A stretch of DNA of 64,000 bases, from the NCBI RefSeq assembly GCF_052056485.1, contig NZ_CP183948.1:3596001-3660000 (forward strand), read 5' to 3'. Below, one piece after another: positions 17,700 to 26,174 of this stretch (position 1 is its first letter; each line of letters begins with the position of its first letter). Origin of the DNA: Paenibacillus_AQ nitricinens. GTDB taxonomy: Bacteria > Bacillota > Bacilli > Paenibacillales > Paenibacillaceae. The notes beneath the pieces were generated by a model. That model saw nothing but the letters and a program-made list of their open reading frames with translations, made no database searches and was not told where the DNA came from. The position numbers were made by a program, and so were the translations under genes.

Positions 17700-17836
17700 T
17701 CATTATCCCACCTTGCTTACGAGGTTAGCTGGCGGATTCGGGCTGTGGTTTAGCCCTACGGTACAAGTCCAATCGACCTATTCCGATTCACCCCATTGGC
17801 ACATATGCCAAGTTTGGTTCCCCCGTTTTTCCTAAG
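17700..17836 (-). ncRNA. c-di-AMP riboswitch (ydaO-yuaA class)
   Basis: Read on the minus strand, the conserved blocks appear in order: GGGGGAACC, then TGGGGTGAATCGG, then AGGGCTAAACCACAGCCCG, then AATCCGCCAGCTAACCTCG and TAAGC. This is the ydaO-yuaA consensus. Its place ahead of a KimA-like potassium importer is the canonical one. Confidence 0.93.
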
Positions 17837-17933
17837 AAAATTCAGCGCATATTCAACTTCTCACAAGGTCTAATATTAGTCTACAAAGTGTATGCAGTAA
17901 AGCGTTGAAAAAAATGAAAAAAGAATGAAAAAA

Positions 17934-17969
17934 CATCCAAAAAGCGCAAATACAGCGTCTAATTGGATG
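17934..17969 (-). terminator. Terminator after bdbC
   Basis: CATCCAA/TTGGATG arms enclose a GCG-rich inner stem; T-rich sequence follows on the minus strand. The 300 or so bases between kimA and bdbC otherwise hold the riboswitch. Confidence 0.7.
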
Positions 17970-18053
17970 CTCTCTTTCATTCTCTTCAATTATCCCTCTG
18001 GGTCGTGTTTTTAGTCACTTTTCACATTTTTTCTTTCCTTCAAAGTTGAAAAA

Positions 18054-18518
18054 TCAAAATCCTAAACTTTCTTCTGTTTCTAATTCCATCACTTCTTCTT
18101 CCTTGCGTCCGTACCAAAGTAAAATACTTATTAAAGCAAACGCGATTAAAGCAAGAAAAGGAATCGTAATGAATCCGAAATAGTTCAAGTAATCCTTATT
18201 ACAAGGAACACCAATTGTACAAGGAAGTACTTTACTTAACGCAGGAATCTTCTGCTCCGCATAATGATAAATCGAGATACTGCCACCAATCAAGCTTAAT
18301 GGAAGTACATATGGGATAATCCTTTTATCTCCTCGAAACGTCGCAATTCCCAAGAGGAATAACTGAGGATACATAAAAATTCGCTGGAACCAGCAAAGCT
18401 TACAAGGTTCATATTTCAATACTTCGCTCAAATACAAGCTACCAGCTACAGCAACTAAAGAGACGAACCAGGCCAGATACAGGCAGTTACGCTTGCAAAA
18501 AGATAGGAACTTTGTCAC
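18054..18518 (-). CDS. bdbC: Disulfide bond formation protein, DsbB family
   Basis: Membrane quinone-dependent thiol oxidase, partner of BdbD. 154 residues with four hydrophobic segments. The first Cys pair is in YEPCKLCWFQRI near residue 40 and the second in LPCTIGVPC near residue 100, the arrangement that reoxidises DsbA-like proteins. The start overlaps the bdbD stop by 4 bases (ATGA type), so translation is coupled. The pair likely supports folding of secreted proteins or competence proteins. Confidence 0.92.
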   Translation of the reverse strand: MTKFLSFCKRNCLYLAWFVSLVAVAGSLYLSEVLKYEPCKLCWFQRIFMYPQLFLLGIATFRGDKRIIPYVLPLSLIGGSISIYHYAEQKIPALSKVLPCTIGVPCNKDYLNYFGFITIPFLALIAFALISILLWYGRKEEEVMELETEESLGF

Positions 18519-19267
18519 TTTGCCTCCACAGCTTTTGCGGCGTCGTTAATTTCATTTGAAATCGCTTCAATGTTAAAAGGATCCGCAATCATTACTCCAT
18601 TGATGTAAAGGGATGGTGTAGTCGTTACCCCAGCTTCACTAGCTAACTGCATACCCTTATTCAGCTCATCTGCATACGTACGATCCTTAATATCTTTACG
18701 AAGCAGTTCGTAATCGATAGCTAACTTCTCTTTCTCCGCAAGGCTTACTAAGAAATCTTCAGTCGCCCATTCTTCACTTTCATCACCTTGCTGAGCATAT
18801 ACAGCATCATAGAACTTCCAGAACTCATCATTATTCTGATGATAAACAGATAATGCAGCAAGTGAGGCCGTTTCAGAGTCTGGACCAACGAAAGCCATAT
18901 TTACAAAGTAGAGCGCTGCTTTTCCCTCGTTGACAAAATCTTGAACAATTTTCGGTTTAACTGAAGTTGCAAATTGGGAACACGCTGGACATTTTAAGTC
19001 TCCAAATTCAACAATTTTAACAGGTGCATCCTCTTTACCAACTCTAGGTAGCTCACTGTAATTGAATGCTACTGGTTCTCCCGAAGTGGCATTTTTTGTG
19101 GCATCTTTCGAAGCTAACATAAACAATCCAACAAAAATAATGACTACTAAAGCAATTGAACTAATAATTAAAATTCTCGTCTTCTGCTTTTGCTGCTCCT
19201 GTTCTACCCGCCGTTTCTCTTGTTTGCTAAGCTGGGGAACGCTTGTACTTTTATTAGGTTTACTCAA
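18515..19267 (-). CDS. bdbD: Thiol-disulfide oxidoreductase, DsbA family
   Basis: Membrane-anchored extracytoplasmic oxidase, 250 residues. A charged, Lys/Gln-rich cytoplasmic N-terminus of about 30 residues precedes one membrane segment (ILIISSIALVVIIFVGLFML). The thioredoxin-like domain begins EFGDLKCPACSQF, with catalytic CPAC, and carries the cis-Pro loop TTTPSLYINGV. It is co-transcribed with bdbC. The four-residue overlap and the paired functions leave little doubt. Confidence 0.92.
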   Translation of the reverse strand: MSKPNKSTSVPQLSKQEKRRVEQEQQKQKTRILIISSIALVVIIFVGLFMLASKDATKNATSGEPVAFNYSELPRVGKEDAPVKIVEFGDLKCPACSQFATSVKPKIVQDFVNEGKAALYFVNMAFVGPDSETASLAALSVYHQNNDEFWKFYDAVYAQQGDESEEWATEDFLVSLAEKEKLAIDYELLRKDIKDRTYADELNKGMQLASEAGVTTTPSLYINGVMIADPFNIEAISNEINDAAKAVEAK

Positions 19268-19381
19268 GGAGAGTTCCTTTCTGTCCTCTGTGGACTAATG
19301 TAGTTTTTATCATATACATTTAAAATTATATAATTTTTAGTCTCTTTTTGGCAAACAATACTGTAAAAACTCTGTAAAAAA

Positions 19382-19407
19382 AGACACAGCACTATAGCAC
19401 TGTGTCC
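19382..19407 (-). terminator. Terminator after the CNNM/CorC gene
   Basis: GACACAG/CTGTGTC arms, followed by T on the minus strand. Confidence 0.75.
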
Positions 19408-19427
19408 TAATCATTCTAATAAGTTCT

Positions 19428-20744
19428 TTATGCACCAGCTTCTTCAGTCAATAGCTGTAACTTCAGCAGTTTAATTCGAGAAATCCGCTTATGATCCGTT
19501 TCTTCCACAATAAACAGATGATCATCAAATTCTACAGACTGTCCTTTTTGAGGTGGATTAACCTCCAATTTAGAATACAGCCAACCGCCTATCGTATCAT
19601 AATCCTCAGTATCCATATGGAGCCCCAAAAGATCATTGATCTCTTCAATAAGCATCAAGCCGTCGATGGAGTGTTCATCCTCCCCCAGCTTCTCAACACC
19701 AGGACGTTCTTCATCGAACTCATCCTGAATTTCTCCTACAATCTCCTCCATGATATCTTCCAGCGTAACCATTCCTGATGTTCCACCGTACTCATCAATC
19801 AGAATGGCGATTTGTGTCTTTGCGCGCTGCATGACTTTCAACAGAGCACTAATCTGAATAGATTCTGGTACAGTTAGTATAGGACGGATCAATTTATTAT
19901 AGCTTTGTTCACGATCCCTAATTAAGTCCTTGATATGGATGAAGCCAAGGATATGATCCTTATCACCATCACAGACAGGATAACGCGTCCTCATTCCATC
20001 AAAAGCAATCTCAAGGTTCTCTTCCGTTGAAAGATGATTATTCAAGCAGATCATTTCTGTTCGAGGAATCATGATCTCGCGGGCCATTGTATCCACAAAT
20101 TCAAAAATATTGTCAACCAGCGCCATTTCGGTATTATCAATAAAGCCGCTTTTATTACTTTCTTGCATGATAATACGGATTTCTTCTTCCGTATGCGCCG
20201 TTCCCAGCTCTGAAGCAGGGGATAAACGGAAGATCCGTAATAAACCACGTGCCAGCCCGTTTACGATCCAAATCACTGGATACATGATCTTGTAAAACAC
20301 ATTCATCGGCCCCGATGTTAGCAAAAGGACAGATTCAGCCTTGTTAACTGCAATAGTCTTAGGTGCAAGCTCTCCTAGCACGATATGCATGATAGTGATA
20401 AACATTAGAGCAATAATCAAAGATACAACATTAACAGCGGTTACTCCAAAACCTATACTTCCTAATAAGGGCCCAACAAGGTTAGCTATAGCGGGCTGCC
20501 CCAACCATCCTAACGCAAGTGAAGCCAATGTAATACCAAGTTGACAGGCGGATAGATAACCTTCCAAGTTGCGTACAATGCTTCTCGCTTTTAAAGCTTT
20601 TTTACTACCTTCTTCAATAAGGGTATCGATTCTACCGCTTCGTACTTTCACCATTGCATACTCAACTGAAACAAAGAATCCATTTAATAATACCAACAGA
20701 ATAATAAGACCTACGTGTAATATACCGGGTAAAGGGTCGCTCAA
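19428..20744 (-). CDS. CNNM/CorC (HlyC) family membrane protein with CBS pair
   Basis: 438 residues in the usual order: a DUF21/CNNM membrane domain with about four segments (residues 1-190), a CBS pair (REIMIPRTEMICL and TLEDIMEEIVGEIQDEFDEE), then a CorC_HlyC domain. Members take part in magnesium or other divalent-cation export; older names call them hemolysins. The start is a TTG at 20744, because the frame has no upstream ATG. A strong AAGGAGGTGG lies 42 bases upstream, beyond a hairpin (separate entry). The cation is not shown by the sequence. Confidence 0.88.
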   Translation of the reverse strand: MSDPLPGILHVGLIILLVLLNGFFVSVEYAMVKVRSGRIDTLIEEGSKKALKARSIVRNLEGYLSACQLGITLASLALGWLGQPAIANLVGPLLGSIGFGVTAVNVVSLIIALMFITIMHIVLGELAPKTIAVNKAESVLLLTSGPMNVFYKIMYPVIWIVNGLARGLLRIFRLSPASELGTAHTEEEIRIIMQESNKSGFIDNTEMALVDNIFEFVDTMAREIMIPRTEMICLNNHLSTEENLEIAFDGMRTRYPVCDGDKDHILGFIHIKDLIRDREQSYNKLIRPILTVPESIQISALLKVMQRAKTQIAILIDEYGGTSGMVTLEDIMEEIVGEIQDEFDEERPGVEKLGEDEHSIDGLMLIEEINDLLGLHMDTEDYDTIGGWLYSKLEVNPPQKGQSVEFDDHLFIVEETDHKRISRIKLLKLQLLTEEAGA

Positions 20745-20752
20745 TTTATAAT

Positions 20753-20828
20753 CCTATCCACCATTCTCCGTACGGATGGATAGGCCCACCTCCTTCGTTT
20801 TTTAAGAGTATTGGCAAATCGCTTGCCA
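20753..20828 (-). promoter_or_regulatory. Structured leader with a hairpin between a strong Shine-Dalgarno and a TTG start
   Basis: On the minus strand a stem TGGCAA/TTGCCA (20812-20828) is followed by AAGGAGGTGGG (about 20784-20794). Then comes a second hairpin CCTATCCA/TGGATAGG (20753-20784) with an inner TCCGTACGGA, and 8 bases later the TTG start of the CNNM gene. The rest of the 310-base gap to gerQ holds only AT-rich sequence and the gerQ terminator. Confidence 0.5.
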
Positions 20829-21003
20829 TTTGTTCCTTTCAGTATCAATTTCCCAATGCTTTCATCTCCAGTCTAGAATCACGTTTTTGAATATATACTT
20901 TATTATATTAATATATTGGGGCAAACCGCAAGCATGCGTGTCCTTTCGAAAAAAAATAGGCCTTTATTCCCCTTATTATTCCAAAATATCAGCATAAATA
21001 GAG

Positions 21004-21033
21004 AAAACCCCCTCACGGTTAAGTGATGGGGTT
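21004..21033 (-). terminator. Terminator after gerQ
   Basis: AACCCCATCA pairs with TGAGGGGGTT (one mismatch) followed by TTCTCTATTT on the minus strand. Confidence 0.75.
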
Positions 21034-21055
21034 CATACCAAATATAAGACCTTGA

Positions 21056-21535
21056 TTAACGACAGTTTCTTGTTGTAGGAGGATTACCGATCACACCAGG
21101 GTACTGATAAGTAAGAGGCTCATCAAATGTAGCATAATCAAAATAAATCATAAGTAATACAGTACGTTGACCAGTTACTGGGTCACTAATAATAATGTGG
21201 TCACGGCCCGCAGCTTCCAGCACACCCTTGTAAACTTTGGCATTCCACTCTTTGTTATTTTCGTAAGTAAAATAAAATGTACCTACTTTGCCTAAATTCA
21301 GTCTGAAAATATTTTCGATATATGATTGTTCAAACTGTTGAGGCGGGTTTTGAACTACAACCCCTCCTGGTGTCATCGGACTTCCGCTGCTAACTTGTGG
21401 CGGCATGCTACCCATGCCTTGCATCCCTTGCATCCCTTGCATGCCTTGCATTCCTGAAGACATTGGCATTGGCATACCTGAAGAAGAAACACTGCCGATA
21501 GTGTAAGTAACGGGACGGTATGGTTGAACGATCAT
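21056..21535 (-). CDS. gerQ: Spore coat protein GerQ
   Basis: Coat protein needed for CwlJ to localise and for cortex lysis in calcium-dipicolinate germination; it is cross-linked by transglutaminase in Bacillus subtilis. 159 residues. A Met/Gly/Gln-rich N-terminal half contains four tandem GMQ-type repeats near residue 28. The conserved C-terminal half includes IENIFRLNLGKVGTFYFTY and TGQRTVLLMIYFDYATF. ATG at 21535 after AGGAGG. It lies 125 bases downstream of cwlJ, the known cwlJ-gerQ order. Confidence 0.93.
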   Translation of the reverse strand: MIVQPYRPVTYTIGSVSSSGMPMPMSSGMQGMQGMQGMQGMGSMPPQVSSGSPMTPGGVVVQNPPQQFEQSYIENIFRLNLGKVGTFYFTYENNKEWNAKVYKGVLEAAGRDHIIISDPVTGQRTVLLMIYFDYATFDEPLTYQYPGVIGNPPTTRNCR

Positions 21536-21660
21536 TTAATGAAACCTCCTAAATGTTTATCGGAGCAGTTGCTCCCTTTGGATACAAAGGAACCTTTACA
21601 CTGGCTTACTGAGAGAACTACTCATAATAATGAGTAATTCCCTTTTACACAGTTACCCTG

Positions 21661-22092
21661 TTAATTGCCAATAAATACAGTCGGGCAATCTTCTCCAGTC
21701 GGAGTAAAGAAACAATGAGCTTTAAAGCGGCCTGTGTTTTGTTGGTTATACCAGGTTGGAGGGCAATCCCCTACAGGGCGGAAGAACCATAAAGCATTGG
21801 TCGCTGGCCAGGTTCTTTCACCTGCAATTGCACGTCTGGCAAGACGGATATCTGCTTCTCTTGCTCGTTGATAAAAGTAGCTTTTTTGCGGGGCTTCGAA
21901 TCCTCCTGGACTTTGATAGACCATGTCATTCACAGTTCGAATATTCATGAAGTCCAAGCAATTGCCAAGAATCCGGTTGACACCAACATTGCCGACCATA
22001 AGCATGCCGAGATCTCCATCCTCCTCAGCTTCCGCTCTCATCAACCGCGCTAGTACCCTCACATCTTCCGAGTTCGTTTTGATGACGGCCAC
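21661..22092 (-). CDS. cwlJ: Cortex-lytic cell wall hydrolase CwlJ
   Basis: Spore cortex hydrolase of the SleB/CwlJ Hydrolase_2 family, acting at germination. The domain fills the protein: LARLMRAEAEEDGD with the catalytic Glu, MVGNVGVNRI, YFYQRAREAD and LWFFRPVGDCPPTW. An ORF extends to 22161. The GTG at 22092 is preferred because AAGGAGG lies 8 bases before it and the length (143 residues) then equals Bacillus subtilis CwlJ. There is no signal peptide, as expected for a coat-deposited enzyme. GerQ follows. Confidence 0.93.
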   Translation of the reverse strand: MAVIKTNSEDVRVLARLMRAEAEEDGDLGMLMVGNVGVNRILGNCLDFMNIRTVNDMVYQSPGGFEAPQKSYFYQRAREADIRLARRAIAGERTWPATNALWFFRPVGDCPPTWYNQQNTGRFKAHCFFTPTGEDCPTVFIGN

Positions 22093-22239
22093 GCTGTCTC
22101 CTCCTTGGGGTTGCTTCGTAAACAACCTCGTTCTTAACTGCATGGTGTATTGTATGTGCATTAGCCCAAGAGGTGACAGTTCCCACCTAATTTTAAAGCC
22201 ATTTACATTCCGTCTAGTTGCTTATTAGACCGCAAATAA

Positions 22240-22284
22240 AAACCATCCCTCTGCTCCGTTGAATAGAACAGAAGAATGGTTTAA
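22240..22284 (-). terminator. Terminator after the DUF2500 gene
   Basis: AAACCAT/ATGGTTT arms around an inner CTTCTGTTC/GAGCAGAG-like stem; T-rich afterwards on the minus strand. Confidence 0.65.
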
Positions 22285-22300
22285 GAATGAATGCTAATGA

Positions 22301-22699
22301 CTACTCCGCTGTGGAGTATTGTGGTTGTCGCTCAAATCCGTGATATCTAGTTCCTTGATAGGTAAGCATGCCTTTATCGCCTTCTGCACTCATTCCATAT
22401 TCATGGCCATCTACTTTAAATTCAATTCGACTGCCTCCATTCAATTCGTACGTTAAGTAGTATGTTGTACTTGTACGACTTGAACCATTATCTTCCTGAA
22501 CCTGCTGCTGCCTTATTTCACTCCGTTTGCTGACGATACGGGCAGGGATGGTTAGCATGGGTGAGCTATTGTTCCGGCTCCATTGAAGCAAACCCCTGCC
22601 TGCTGAAACTGCAAGAATACCAACCATTACAATGAGAAATATTGGCATCACTGTTCCAGAGAAATCAAACATCCATGAAAGATCCGGGCCCATTCCCAT
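22301..22699 (-). CDS. DUF2500-like membrane-anchored protein
   Basis: One N-terminal membrane segment (MPIFLIVMVGILAVSAG) is followed by a short basic linker and a beta-rich domain with RIVSKRSEIR, TTYYLTYEL and RIEFKVDGHEYGMSAEGDKG, as in DUF2500 proteins. The function of that family is unknown. The frame is open to 22792; the ATG at 22699 is preferred because AAGGGGG precedes it at 8 bases, giving 132 residues. It is a lone gene with its own terminator. Confidence 0.78.
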   Translation of the reverse strand: MGMGPDLSWMFDFSGTVMPIFLIVMVGILAVSAGRGLLQWSRNNSSPMLTIPARIVSKRSEIRQQQVQEDNGSSRTSTTYYLTYELNGGSRIEFKVDGHEYGMSAEGDKGMLTYQGTRYHGFERQPQYSTAE

Positions 22700-22815
22700 G
22701 ACATTGTCCCCCTTCATACCCATTAATTCAACCCTTAGCTTAACTTCAGGCACTTCTGTACATGTATATGCCTCTTCTAGTCCAGAAAGCATTAAATTAG
22801 TGAGACTTCATGCAA

Positions 22816-22861
22816 AAAGACCACTTCGTTTTCTTAGAAATCAAGAAATCGTGTGGTCTTT
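22816..22861 (-). terminator. Terminator after the small Cys-rich gene
   Basis: AAAGACCAC/GTGGTCTTT arms with an inner GATTTCTTG-type stem; T/A-rich afterwards on the minus strand. Confidence 0.65.
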
Positions 22862-22884
22862 AATCATAGTTTTGAGTGTTCAGA

Positions 22885-23061
22885 TTAAGCATGAACGAGG
22901 TCTAGCAATTGCTTCGTTTCATCAGTCTCAACATCTAACATACCATTGTCTGCCCAGCATGCTCTGCATTGTTCTTCCGTTTCACACAGGTGAGCATCAT
23001 CACAGTTGTAGCAAAGTTGCAGTAGGTTTCTTGTCATATAATCTGTTTCAAAAGTTTTCAT
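22885..23061 (-). CDS. Small Cys-rich protein, not recognised
   Basis: 58 residues beginning MKTFETDYMTR. The frame is open upstream, but the ATG at 23061 has AGGAGAG before it. Five Cys are packed in CYNCDDAHLCETEEQCRACW; the CxxC ends suggest a bound metal or paired thiols. No membrane segment or signal is seen. The gene has its own terminator and no obvious operon partner. Function unknown; an atypical zinc finger is a guess. Confidence 0.7.
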   Translation of the reverse strand: MKTFETDYMTRNLLQLCYNCDDAHLCETEEQCRACWADNGMLDVETDETKQLLDLVHA

Positions 23062-23258
23062 TGTAATCTCTCCTATTCGAAAGTTAAGTTTGTGAAAATT
23101 TGAACTTGTTCTATGTGTTAAATATATCACACGATCATTTAAATGTCATGTGATTTTTTTCACATCTTTAAAGAAAATTTTAATTAAGTTTTTTCCTTAT
23201 ATTCAATCAATCAAAAACAAATTGATTTGGAAGTTCATTCTTGTTTATTTTTTAAAGA

Positions 23259-23300
23259 AAGCTGTTTCAAAAGTAGTATCTACTACTTTTGAAACAGCTT
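23259..23300 (-). terminator. 20-bp perfect inverted repeat after the YCF48-like gene
   Basis: Two perfect 20-base arms (AAGCTGTTTCAAAAGTAGTA and its complement) are separated by only two bases, with T-rich sequence after it on the minus strand. It lies 5 bases past the stop codon. Confidence 0.7.
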
Positions 23301-23304
23301 CACT

Positions 23305-24594
23305 TTACATCACACGCCAACTAATCCCACCATTTGTAGTTTGTAAGAGGAGCGAGCGTTTTTGTTCTTTTTTCTCAAGCAAAAGCCATCCCACCTCTGC
23401 GGAAATAAACTGCATCTTAATCGTCTCAGGATATTCCTCAAGCTTAGACTGCAGAACACTGCTCTCCTTAAGAGGGAGCCAAGTTTCCCCTTGATTAACG
23501 GTATGGTAAAGAGTATCACCAATAATGGCCCAACCAACTTGCGAATCCAGAAATGTCGGAGCGCTCTGATGATTCCCTCCGGTTGGACTCTTTAATTCAA
23601 AAGGGGTGAATTTCCAGTTGTCTCCACCATTAGCGGTAAAGTAACCGTGGTAAGTAATCGTCTTATCTTTATCATTTTGGCAGCCCACAGACATCCAACC
23701 ATTAGTCTTACTAGCATCGAAGAACTCTGGTTTGCCAGTAATGACTCTGTCACAGCTTTCCAGTTGTTCATTTACCAGAAAAGACTGTCCTGGATTCCAA
23801 CTCTGCCCGCCGTCCTTAGTTATAAAGATCTTAGGAAGGGCACCGGTTTGCAAAGTCACAAATCCTTCTACATGATTCTTGAAGATCATTCCAGTACTTA
23901 CTCCTGTGAACGGGATCGAATGATTTGGAAGGTTCGGATTATACTGTTCATTCTGCATCACTTCTTCCCATGTGGCCCCACCGTCTGTCGTTGAATAAAT
24001 CGCCTTGCTTTCCTTATTAGGAGTAGCGTTCGCAGAGGTCATTAGCCATCCCTGAGTTGGTGAATTGAAATAAACGGAAGATACATTATTATCATCACCT
24101 AATGAAGAGATTTTCCAGCTCTTCCCTCCATCTGTGGTTCGTAACACTATATTTTCTGTCGTACCAAATGCACTTCTTATAATCCAACCATGATTAGAGT
24201 CAGTGAAAAAGATGCCTTTTCCATAGACAGGTGTGGAAAGGAACTGCACATTGGGTGCAGGAGAAATATTAGCCCAGGTCGTCCCGTTATTATGGGTAAC
24301 GTACAAACGAAGTTCATTTTTTGTTACACCCCAGACCATGCCCTCTGTCTCACTAAGCAGATGAAAACCCGTAATTCGAGTTTGAACCTGATATTTCGGG
24401 CCACTCTCTTTGTTAGTATTGTTACTAGGTGGTGTAATGAGAGTAATCGTCTGTCCTTCTTCCGGTGCTTCTGTAGGTTGTGGCTGTGGAGAAGGCTCCG
24501 GTGGTGGTGAAGAACATGCTGAGACTATCCACGCTAGAAAAAATAGCATCATAAACATTCTTAGAGTTTTAAATCCAGCGGTTCTAGATGTCAA
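23305..24594 (-). CDS. YCF48/BNR-like beta-propeller lipoprotein
   Basis: Secreted lipoprotein: a hydrophobic signal ends WIVSACSS, then a Pro/Glu-rich linker (PPPEPSPQPQPTEAPEE). The mature part has repeated propeller blades with TTDGGKSW, STTDGGATW, TKDGGQSW and TTNGGISW (Asp/Asn-box, BNR style), as in YCF48/HCF136-like proteins. The frame starts with TTG at 24612; a second TTG at 24594 has GAGGAG 8 bases before it and is preferred (about 429 residues). The bacterial function is unknown; surface binding or assembly is inferred. Confidence 0.82.
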   Translation of the reverse strand: MTSRTAGFKTLRMFMMLFFLAWIVSACSSPPPEPSPQPQPTEAPEEGQTITLITPPSNNTNKESGPKYQVQTRITGFHLLSETEGMVWGVTKNELRLYVTHNNGTTWANISPAPNVQFLSTPVYGKGIFFTDSNHGWIIRSAFGTTENIVLRTTDGGKSWKISSLGDDNNVSSVYFNSPTQGWLMTSANATPNKESKAIYSTTDGGATWEEVMQNEQYNPNLPNHSIPFTGVSTGMIFKNHVEGFVTLQTGALPKIFITKDGGQSWNPGQSFLVNEQLESCDRVITGKPEFFDASKTNGWMSVGCQNDKDKTITYHGYFTANGGDNWKFTPFELKSPTGGNHQSAPTFLDSQVGWAIIGDTLYHTVNQGETWLPLKESSVLQSKLEEYPETIKMQFISAEVGWLLLEKKEQKRSLLLQTTNGGISWRVM

Positions 24595-24620
24595 TGCCCT
24601 CTCTCCTCTCAATTGGAATC

Positions 24621-26003
24621 TTATTTATAATTTAACTTACTATTACGGTAGCCGTATAGAAAATAAATCAGAAGCCCAAGACCTGTCCAAATCAGAAATC
24701 CAATCCATGTCTCACTTCCTAGATTATACATCAAATATCCGCATGTTGCCGCACTTAGCAATGGAATGAAGGGAACCCAGGGTACTCTGAATCCTCTTTT
24801 CATATTGGGATGAATAACCCGCAGGGCAATTACCCCCAATGAAACGACAAAGAAGGCAAACAGTGTTCCAATGCTTGTTAAGTTAGCCAATCGATCCAAT
24901 GGAATAAAGCCTGTTAATACAGCTATAATGATCCCAACCATCCACGTACTCCGAATAGGTGTCTGTGTTTTAGCATTGATCTTAGACAATCCTCGTGGTA
25001 AAAGACCATCACGTGAGATTGCAAATAACAATCTAGTTTGACCGAACAGCATTACGAGCAGTACGGTGGTCATTCCCGCAATAGCTCCAACAGAGATTAA
25101 ACCCGCTATCATATCTTGATTTACAACACGGAGCGCATAAGAAACGGGATCACTAACATTGAGATCCGTATAAGGTATAATCCCCGTTAATACAAGTGAA
25201 ACTAGGATATACAATACAGAACATATAGCAAGGGATGAAATAATCCCTATAGGCAAATCGCGCTGAGGCTGCTTTACTTCTTCTGCAGCAGTCGATAACG
25301 CATCAAAACCTATGTAGGCAAAGAAGACAGTTGCCGCACCGTTCACAACACCTTGATAGCCAAAGGGCAGGAATGGAGTCCAGTTCTCTGGTTTAACATA
25401 GAAAAATCCAGTTACGATAAACAAAAGCACAACAGCTATTTTGATAATAACCATAATCGCATTAAAACGAGCGGTCTCTTTAGTTCCCCGTGTTAGTAAG
25501 TAGGAAATTAGTAAAATGATTATTACTGCTGGTAAATTAATAATGGTGCCTGCTTCCGCATTATACGCCCCGGATAGTGCTGTAGGAATATGGATACCAA
25601 AGCCCTCTAAAAGTCCCTGTAAATAGCCTGACCACCCGCTGCTCACTGCAGCTGCTGCAACGCCATACTCTAACACAAGGTCCCAGCCCAAAATCCAAGC
25701 GAGTAATTCTCCAAAAGCTACATAACTATAAGCATAGGCACTTCCGGAGACCGGGATGCTCGATGCAAACTCTGAATAACAAAGGGCTGACAGCACGCAG
25801 GCAAACGCGGCTAACAGGAATGAAATGACAAGGCCAGGACCAGCGTGTTCTGCTGCCGCTACTCCTGTCATTACAAAAATACCAGTACCAATAATCGCTC
25901 CTACACCTAGCATGGTTAGATCCAGCGCACCGAGTGTTTTGTTTAACTTGGTTGTACCGGAGTTTGAAGGTGCGATTAGCGGTTTTTTGCGAAATAAATC
26001 CAT
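24621..26003 (-). CDS. APC-family amino acid permease (cationic-type)
   Basis: 460 residues with about twelve hydrophobic segments. The APC signature GVGAIIGTGIFVMTGVAA is at residue 36, with FFAYIGFDALSTAAEEVKQPQRDLP in the middle, as in the YfnA/cationic amino acid transporter group. The N-terminus has the soluble RKKPLIAPSN lead. ATG at 26003 after AGGAGAG. It lies 26 bases upstream of the YCF48-like gene on the same strand, so the two may share a transcript. Substrate not determined. Confidence 0.87.
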   Translation of the reverse strand: MDLFRKKPLIAPSNSGTTKLNKTLGALDLTMLGVGAIIGTGIFVMTGVAAAEHAGPGLVISFLLAAFACVLSALCYSEFASSIPVSGSAYAYSYVAFGELLAWILGWDLVLEYGVAAAAVSSGWSGYLQGLLEGFGIHIPTALSGAYNAEAGTIINLPAVIIILLISYLLTRGTKETARFNAIMVIIKIAVVLLFIVTGFFYVKPENWTPFLPFGYQGVVNGAATVFFAYIGFDALSTAAEEVKQPQRDLPIGIISSLAICSVLYILVSLVLTGIIPYTDLNVSDPVSYALRVVNQDMIAGLISVGAIAGMTTVLLVMLFGQTRLLFAISRDGLLPRGLSKINAKTQTPIRSTWMVGIIIAVLTGFIPLDRLANLTSIGTLFAFFVVSLGVIALRVIHPNMKRGFRVPWVPFIPLLSAATCGYLMYNLGSETWIGFLIWTGLGLLIYFLYGYRNSKLNYK

Positions 26004-26174
26004 TCTTACATTCTCTCCTGTCTAGTCTTGTTGTCAAATTGATTAGAGAATTTCTATTAAGTATGCCCAAAATGGGGTAATGCATTAAATAAGACCTGCT
26101 TGAAAACAATAACGTTAGCGATTATGATGGACAAGATTAAAAGCTAAAATTTTAATTACTGAGGAGATGGAATC

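Noticed and set aside
21420..21460. Short tandem repeats in gerQ as a CRISPR or minisatellite
   Set aside because: They code for the Gly-Met-Gln repeat of the coat protein in frame and are too short and few for CRISPR.
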